From NCBI RefSeq assembly GCF_009363275.1, contig NZ_CP045324.1, positions 3,100,001 through 3,164,000 of the forward strand: DNA of 64,000 nucleotides, given 5' to 3'. Positions 59,313 to 64,000 of this stretch are shown piece after piece; position 1 is the stretch's first letter, and the number at the start of each line of letters is the position of its first letter. The notes beneath the pieces were generated by a model. The model worked only from the letters and a program-made list of their open reading frames with translations. It was not told the DNA's origin and made no database searches. This stretch comes from Marinobacter sp. THAF197a (GTDB lineage: Bacteria > Pseudomonadota > Gammaproteobacteria > Pseudomonadales > Oleiphilaceae). The position numbers and the translations under genes were made by a program.

Positions 59313-59855
59313 TTACTTGCGCTGTTTCTCCAGCATGTTGGGCTGCAGGATTTCAATCCAGTAGCCATCCGGGTCTTTGATAAAGGCCAGGCCTTTCATC
59401 TTGCCGTCGTCCGGCTTCTTCACAAACTCCACGCCCAGTTTCTCAAAGCGCTCGCAGGCAGCGTACACATCTGGCACGGCCACACCAATGTGACCAAAGC
59501 CCTGGGGCTGGGCGTTGCCGTTGTGGTAGGCAAAATCCGCGTCGTCTTCCGTACCCCAGTTGTGGGTCAGTTCCAGCATCGCTTCCCGGCCAAAGGTGAA
59601 GGTGGTGCGGTGCGCGTCGTCGTTGGGCACGAACTGGGCCTGTTTGTCGTCCAGGTAGCCCAGGAAATACAGGGTGAACTTCATTTCCGGGAAGTCCAGC
59701 TTGCGCACCAGGCGCATGCCCATCACGCGGGTGTAGAAGTCCATGGAGCGCTCGGGCTCTTTGATACGCATCATGGTCTGGTTGAAAACGTAACCTTCGG
59801 TCTCGGGAATCGGGGCGTCGTAAAGCCCTGGCGCCTGTTCGAAATGCTTGGGCAT
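59313..59855 (-). CDS. gloA: Lactoylglutathione lyase (glyoxalase I)
   Basis: This 180-residue protein has the two-module vicinal-oxygen-chelate fold. The first module begins FNQTMMRIKEPERSMDFYTRVMGM with the first metal residue, and ELTHNWGTE supplies the glutamate. The second carries GFGHIGVAVPDV with the histidine and ends PDGYWIEILQPN with the last glutamate. The length and long N-terminus resemble the zinc-dependent, Pseudomonas/eukaryote-like class. It converts the methylglyoxal-glutathione hemithioacetal to lactoylglutathione. Convergent with the EamA transporter gene. Confidence 0.95.
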   Translation of the reverse strand: MPKHFEQAPGLYDAPIPETEGYVFNQTMMRIKEPERSMDFYTRVMGMRLVRKLDFPEMKFTLYFLGYLDDKQAQFVPNDDAHRTTFTFGREAMLELTHNWGTEDDADFAYHNGNAQPQGFGHIGVAVPDVYAACERFEKLGVEFVKKPDDGKMKGLAFIKDPDGYWIEILQPNMLEKQRK

Positions 59856-59927
59856 GTCGAGTGTCCTTATCGGATTGAGGGTTCAGCCTGTATACCTGTG
59901 TGCCCTCGCCCCGGATTTCAAGGGCAC

Positions 59928-59965
59928 AAAAAAAGACCCCGTGAACCAGAGACGCATTCACGGGG
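59928..59965 (-). terminator. Rho-independent terminator downstream of alkB
   Basis: Read on the minus strand, CCCCGTGAA and TTCACGGGG form a perfect 9-bp stem around 11 bases, followed by TCTTTTTTT. It lies about 90 bp past the alkB stop and 70 bp before the gloA start, so it separates these two same-strand genes. Confidence 0.9.
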
Positions 59966-60057
59966 CTTCAAGGCCGGGTTTTACCCCGGCATTCTCCAGA
60001 GACACTCTGAAGGCGGTAACGCCCCGGCCGTGCAGACCGGGGCCAATGGCTGGGCTG

Positions 60058-61197
60058 TCAGGAAGTCAGCTGGTGCTCTTCACCCTGGTAGTAGGCTTCT
60101 ACCCGTGGGTTCATGACCTTGCGCCAGAGGGGCGGGATGCAGGCCAGCACCACCATGGTGGCGTATCCGGCGGGCAACTGCGGCGCGATGTCGTGGTGGC
60201 GCAGCACCTGGTAACGGCGCTTGGCAAAGGCATGGTGATCACTGTGGCGCTGCAGTTGGAACAGGAATACGTTGGTCAGGAAGTAATTGCTGTTCCAGCT
60301 GTGTTCCGGAGTGGTTCGCTCGTAGCGGCCGTTGTCCAGCTTGCGACGGTGCAGGCCGTAGTGTTCCAGGTAGTTGACGATTTCCAGCAGGGTAAAGGCG
60401 ATGAAGCTCTGGCCCAGGAAGAAGGCCGCGCCCAACCAGCCGAACGCAACCGTGAAAGCCACCAGAGCCAGCAGGCTGATGCCGTACCACCAGATCAACT
60501 CGTTACGCCAGCTTAAAGGCGCCTGACCCTTGCGCTTCAGGCGCTCGGCTTCCAGCTTCCAGGCGTTGGAGAAGTTACGCACGTAGGCCTGGGGCAGGAA
60601 GTTGTACAGGGACTGGTTGTAGCGAGAGGAAGAGGCATCCTCTGGCGTGGACACATGCACGTGATGGCCCCGCAGGTGCTCCACCTTGAAGCCGGCATAG
60701 CACACCAGCGACAACAGAAAGCCGCCCGCCCAGGGTTCCAACTTGCCATCTTTGTGAATCAACTCGTGGGCTACGTTGATGCCCAAACCGCCCACAATAC
60801 CGATGGACACCACCCAGCCAATGGCGCCGGCCACACTGAACACGCCGGATGCCAGGGTGATCATGCTCCAGATCAGCAAGGCGGCGTAGGCAGCCACCCA
60901 GCCCAGCGTAATCACCTTATAGAACTTTTCCTGATTCAGTCGGGGCACGTCGTCCTGCTCATCCGGGTTCAGGGCGTCTTTGCCGAGCATCATGTCCAGC
61001 AACGGAATGATGCCAAACACCACCACCGGCACACCCCAGGCAAACAGATTGATCAGGCCGGTGCTTTCCCCGGCCGCCAGCAGCAACGGCGGCAGCACCA
61101 GGGGAATCATGGCAATCAGGTAGCTGTATTTTTTCAGGGTAATCAGAACCCGACGGCGGCCAGCCTCGGTATTCCAGGTAATCAGACGTGAGCTCAT
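60058..61197 (-). CDS. alkB: Alkane 1-monooxygenase (AlkB, membrane di-iron hydroxylase)
   Basis: This 379-residue membrane enzyme has the eight-histidine di-iron motifs: H144-ELI-H148, H174-LRG-H178-H179 and H318-SD-H321-H322. The family segment NYLEHYGLHR (about 275-284) lies between the second and third motifs. About six membrane helices surround them. With rubredoxin and its reductase, which are not in this window, it hydroxylates the terminal carbon of medium-chain n-alkanes, the entry step of alkane degradation. It is divergent from a GntR regulator across 257 bp containing two operator-like palindromes. Confidence 0.96.
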   Translation of the reverse strand: MSSRLITWNTEAGRRRVLITLKKYSYLIAMIPLVLPPLLLAAGESTGLINLFAWGVPVVVFGIIPLLDMMLGKDALNPDEQDDVPRLNQEKFYKVITLGWVAAYAALLIWSMITLASGVFSVAGAIGWVVSIGIVGGLGINVAHELIHKDGKLEPWAGGFLLSLVCYAGFKVEHLRGHHVHVSTPEDASSSRYNQSLYNFLPQAYVRNFSNAWKLEAERLKRKGQAPLSWRNELIWWYGISLLALVAFTVAFGWLGAAFFLGQSFIAFTLLEIVNYLEHYGLHRRKLDNGRYERTTPEHSWNSNYFLTNVFLFQLQRHSDHHAFAKRRYQVLRHHDIAPQLPAGYATMVVLACIPPLWRKVMNPRVEAYYQGEEHQLTS

Positions 61198-61264
61198 GGT
61201 AGCCCCCTTTTGTTGTCGAACCTTGTATCGGGATGGAAATAATGGCCTTACTTTTTCTGCATTA

Positions 61265-61322
61265 TTGTCCTACAATATATCAGTCGTCAAGCATTGTTCT
61301 GGTTATTTTTTGACAATTGTCA
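61265..61322. promoter_or_regulatory. Operator-like palindromes between alkB and its GntR regulator
   Basis: TTGTCCTACAA (61265-61275) fits the GntR/FCD operator form TNGT-N3-ACNA exactly. TGACAATTGTCA (61311-61322) is a perfect 12-bp palindrome 35 bp further on. Both lie in the 257-bp divergent region; the first is about 70 bp from the alkB start codon. Either could be the site through which the adjacent GntR protein controls alkB. Confidence 0.5.
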
Positions 61323-61454
61323 CGAAACACACGCCCAGCGCGGGCCTGAATCCATCCATCAAGAGGCTGTGATAAACTCATGCGCGTTCAACCATCTGCC
61401 GGCGTACTGCCCTCTTTGGCCAGCCGGATTGTTCAACCTGTTCAGAGAGCCCTT

Positions 61455-62111
61455 ATGGATTTTCAGGTGCCCAACACCCTGGCGGAGCAGATAGCCAACT
61501 ACCTGGCGGAACGCATCATGACCGGGCAGATCCGCCCCGGTGAACGTATTCAGGAAGCCACCCTGGCGAACGAACTCAAGGTCAGCCGGGCGTCAGTGAA
61601 AGAGGCGTTGTATACACTCGAACGCTGGCACTTGGTGGAAATCACCCCGCGCAAAGGCGCCTCTGCCACCAAACTGAACGCCGATTACGCTTCAGAGCTG
61701 TATGACGTGTACATGCACCTGCTGATGATGCTGGCCGCCCGCCTGTGTGAGCGTTGGCAGGAATCCGACAAGCCGATGATGCTGGACGCGGTGGCCCAGG
61801 TGGTGGACCAGGTAAAGCAACCGGCCACCGACATTACCGCGGTGGTGGAGGCCAGTTTCGGGGTGATGGAGGCCTGCTGTAAGGTGGTGGACAATCCCTA
61901 CCTGACGGAAGCCCTTTCCAACTTCAAACCCGCGGTCAGCCGCGCGTACTATCTCAGCGCGGAGCGGTATCGCCAGGGGCTGGCGCAGACCAGTCAGTTT
62001 TTCTCGGAACTTCCCCAGGCGGTCCTGGCCAGGGACGCCGACAAGGCCCAGGCGCTGATTCGCGGCTTTGCCGAGCACCAGAAGCAACTGATTCGACAGG
62101 CCCTGAGCTGA
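61455..62111 (+). CDS. GntR/FCD transcriptional regulator next to alkB
   Basis: This 218-residue protein has a GntR winged helix at the N-terminus (LAERIMTGQIRPGERIQEATLANELKVSRASVKEALYTLERWHLV, in segments). An FCD-type helical domain follows, with ELYDVYMHLLMMLAARLCER and VEASFGVMEACCKVVDNPYL, less histidine-rich than typical FCD. The start ATG at 61455 has AGAGAG upstream; the frame opens at 61380. Regulators of this type beside alkB in marine hydrocarbon degraders probably sense fatty acids or acyl-CoA, which is inference from context. Confidence 0.9.
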   Translation: MDFQVPNTLAEQIANYLAERIMTGQIRPGERIQEATLANELKVSRASVKEALYTLERWHLVEITPRKGASATKLNADYASELYDVYMHLLMMLAARLCERWQESDKPMMLDAVAQVVDQVKQPATDITAVVEASFGVMEACCKVVDNPYLTEALSNFKPAVSRAYYLSAERYRQGLAQTSQFFSELPQAVLARDADKAQALIRGFAEHQKQLIRQALS

Positions 62112-62304
62112 GGCACTACTTGTCTGCTGTTCAGGGTGTGATCAGTCTCACAGATCCTTCCAGGGCACCGGCATAAAGTAACAGTGTGTAACTATTAACC
62201 ACCGCAGCCTTGGTCCTGCTGTCCCTGCGGCCCGTCAGAGTGCCCGTAGCCAAGCCTTCAGGCCTCTGAATAACAACAAGAATGTCTGAACGGAATCCGG
62301 GGCC
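62112..62304. other. Gap between the GntR gene and the DUF6160-like gene
   Basis: I see no coding frame with support and no strong hairpin in these 193 bases. They presumably hold the promoter of the following gene. Confidence 0.4.
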
Positions 62305-63324
62305 ATGATGTCTTTTCACAGGGTTTTTCGTCATCCATCACGCCTGGCAGGTGCCTGCCTGTCTGCTACTTTCCTGTCGCTTCCGGCACTGGCGGATTTC
62401 CGCCCGCTGGATGATGCCTCCATGGCCGCCGTTACCGGCCAGGCTGGCGTGTCCATCGAGCTGGAAACCAAACTGAGCATCGACCGGCTGACCTGGACCG
62501 ATGAAGGCTCGCTCGGTGTTAACGGCCTGCGGCTGTCCGGCCACAACGACACGGTACTCGACAACCTGAAGCTGACCATCGACATCGCCGGTGAGGGCGA
62601 GGTGCTGGAACACGGCTTTTCGGAGATTGCCCGCCGGGCCAATGCGGGCCTGCTGGACACCAGTAATCCGGATGTAGCAGATGCCCTGGCGAAGTATTCC
62701 GTAGCCGGCAGTTTTGGTAAGCAGTTCAATAGTGGCGATTTGGTGATTCACCTGGGCGCCACCGATTACGGCGACCCGACCAGCCTGGACGACTACCTGA
62801 AAGCGGTGGATTTTGAGCTGGCCATCGACAGCATTACCACCTCCGGCACGGATGGCAGCACCAACCTGTTCTCCGACATCAATCTTCAGGGCTACATCGG
62901 CCCCACCGATCTGGTTATCCGTAACGGCGGCAGCTCCACCCGCACCCTGGCCAATGGCAATACCGTCTCCGGCTCGGAACTGCAGCTCGACACCCATTTT
63001 GAGGTGACCGACGGCAGCCTGAACTGGGATGCAGCAGACGTCATCCTTATTTTCAACTTCGCCGCTGTGGGCATTGAGGGCCTGCAGATTCATAACCGAA
63101 GGGGTAACGATACCCTCGGCCATTTCGGCATGGCCCACGCCACCGCCAAATTGTCTCGCGGCACCGGGGCCACTTCTGGCAAGGAAGGCCTGTCGATCCA
63201 TGAGGTGGAATTCCGGGCCGATATCGATATGCCGGTGTTCAAGGTGGGGGGCACCAGCATTGGCTCGGTTCAGTTCACGGATTTTGTCATCAGTGATACC
63301 ACCATGATGGTGTACGGCCACTGA
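62305..63324 (+). CDS. DUF6160-like exported protein
   Basis: This 339-residue protein has a signal peptide (LAGACLSATFLSLPALA, cut before DFRPLDD). The hallmark LDDASMAAVTGQAGVSIELE follows immediately. The remainder is a long array of beta strands (LSIDRLTWTD, SLDDYLKAVDFELAIDSI, VGGTSIGSVQFTDFVI), consistent with a surface or outer-membrane beta-structure. Families with this motif are found in Marinobacter, Pseudomonas and relatives and have no known function. The frame begins ATG ATG; the first was used. Confidence 0.8.
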   Translation: MMSFHRVFRHPSRLAGACLSATFLSLPALADFRPLDDASMAAVTGQAGVSIELETKLSIDRLTWTDEGSLGVNGLRLSGHNDTVLDNLKLTIDIAGEGEVLEHGFSEIARRANAGLLDTSNPDVADALAKYSVAGSFGKQFNSGDLVIHLGATDYGDPTSLDDYLKAVDFELAIDSITTSGTDGSTNLFSDINLQGYIGPTDLVIRNGGSSTRTLANGNTVSGSELQLDTHFEVTDGSLNWDAADVILIFNFAAVGIEGLQIHNRRGNDTLGHFGMAHATAKLSRGTGATSGKEGLSIHEVEFRADIDMPVFKVGGTSIGSVQFTDFVISDTTMMVYGH

Positions 63325-63431
63325 CGGCTCCGCAATTACCCGGATGAACACTCTGCCTTGGCTTGATCGGGCTATACTCACAGCACGTATAGTGGTGTAG
63401 TACCCGATCATCCAACGGCTGGAGAGTTTTA

Positions 63432-64000
63432 GTGACCGGTATTCCTGTTGGTATTAGCACTTGCCTGCTTGGTAAGGAAGTCCGCCACGACGGTGGCCAC
63501 AAGCATTCCCGATACTGCACCCAGGTGTTGGCGAAGCATTTTGAGTTCCGCTCTATCTGCCCGGAGCTGGAAGCCGGCCTGGGTGTTCCCCGCCCGGCCA
63601 TTCACCTGCGCGAGCACGAAGACGGCCTGCACCTGGTGGAAAGCAAAGGCACGAAAGATCACACCGAAGGCATGCAGAACTTCATTGCCGAGGTGATGCC
63701 CTCCCTGGCGAACCTGCGTGGTTACATCCTGATGGCCAAATCCCCCAGTTGCGGCATGGAGCGCATCAAGATTCACAACGCGGAAGGTAATTTCATGCAC
63801 CGGGATGGCCGTGGCATGTTTGCCGAGGCGCTGATGAAGGCCTACCCGTTAATGCCGGTGGAGGAAGAAGGCCGCCTGCACGATGACATGTTGCGGGAGA
63901 ACTTCATTGAGCGCGTGTTCTCCTACGACGACTGGATGCAAAACGTGGCCGGCGACAAGCTCACCAAGCAATCCTTGCTGGAGTTTCATCAGCGCCACAA
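63432..64000 (+). CDS. DUF523 (YbgA-like) protein, runs off the right edge
   Basis: The first 189 residues are visible. VGISTCLLGKEVRHDGGHK with its cysteine, FRSICPELEAGLGVPRP and AKSPSCGMERIK are the conserved cysteine motifs of DUF523. The following FIERVFSYDDWMQ begins the DUF1722 part of YbgA-type fusions, which probably continues beyond the window. The cysteines suggest an iron-sulphur or metal site; function unknown. The start is a GTG with GGAG upstream. Confidence 0.88.
   Translation, partial: MTGIPVGISTCLLGKEVRHDGGHKHSRYCTQVLAKHFEFRSICPELEAGLGVPRPAIHLREHEDGLHLVESKGTKDHTEGMQNFIAEVMPSLANLRGYILMAKSPSCGMERIKIHNAEGNFMHRDGRGMFAEALMKAYPLMPVEEEGRLHDDMLRENFIERVFSYDDWMQNVAGDKLTKQSLLEFHQRH

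Noticed and set aside
1..64000. CRISPR arrays, tRNA and rRNA genes, prophage structural genes, integrase
   Set aside because: None was recognised on either strand despite the mobile-element and island features.

Overview
The window looks like chromosomal DNA of a marine, hydrocarbon-using gammaproteobacterium. Marinobacter or a close relative is my best guess. This rests on an AlkB alkane hydroxylase beside a GntR regulator, a DUF6160-type envelope protein, a urt/urea carboxylase/allophanate hydrolase locus, a SoxR without SoxS, and a moderately GC-rich backbone. The species is inference; no rRNA or tRNA gene was seen. LAYOUT. 0-9.9 kb is housekeeping and stress genes: an NAD(P)-binding oxidoreductase, GST, YqeY, TenA, a PmtA-like methyltransferase, and a SoxR regulator facing a metallo-beta-lactamase-fold gene across a near-consensus SoxR box. 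NAPE-PLD-like hydrolase, Ada-like alkyltransferase and AraC genes follow. 10-11.8 kb is a superfamily 2 helicase with no ordinary start codon. 11.9-16.4 kb is a copper-resistance operon: His-rich protein, CusC-like lipoprotein, Tat-exported multicopper oxidase, CopC, CopD. 16.5-25.5 kb mixes small stress genes with increasing gene decay: an ADP-ribosylglycohydrolase with its front deleted and a glutamate-cysteine ligase/aspartoacylase-like wreck. 25.6-28.6 kb holds two complete insertion sequences, an IS5-type with CTAG target duplication and an IS1380-type with TTTTA duplication. Both landed in the start region of one AraC-family gene, which can be rejoined by eye. 28.6-32 kb is AT-rich and carries that AraC gene, a LysE exporter, an unfamiliar HDxxH protein and an FMN reductase. 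32-45 kb is an accessory, defence-like island made of fragments duplicated from elsewhere in the window, a NYN/OST-HTH protein, a PD-(D/E)XK nuclease-like protein, a PcfJ-like protein and a stand-alone 2H phosphoesterase. It ends in a tightly packed three-gene unit: a two-TM SLATT-like protein, a nucleotidyltransferase, and a 2H-phosphoesterase/N6-adenine methyltransferase fusion. I regard this unit as the best candidate for an undescribed system. 45-57.5 kb is a complete urea-use locus. urtABCDE (ABC urea importer) diverges from allophanate hydrolase and urea carboxylase, and a GntR/FCD regulator follows. Two matching GntR-type half-palindromes sit between the divergent units, and two structured palindromic repeats with covarying stems lie before the regulator gene. 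57.6-57.9 kb holds an unannotated CsrB/RsmZ-type small RNA: 14 GGA motifs, hairpins presenting GGA, and a GacA-like upstream site at about -65. 58-64 kb: ComEA-like protein, EamA transporter, glyoxalase I, alkB with its GntR regulator, a DUF6160-like protein and a DUF523 (YbgA-like) gene running off the right edge. HOW IT FITS. Urea is imported by Urt, carboxylated with ATP and biotin, and hydrolysed by AtzF to ammonia and CO2. Alkanes are hydroxylated by AlkB under a neighbouring GntR protein. The copper operon oxidises, binds and exports periplasmic copper. The 20-45 kb part is a recombination-prone accessory zone interrupting this conserved backbone.
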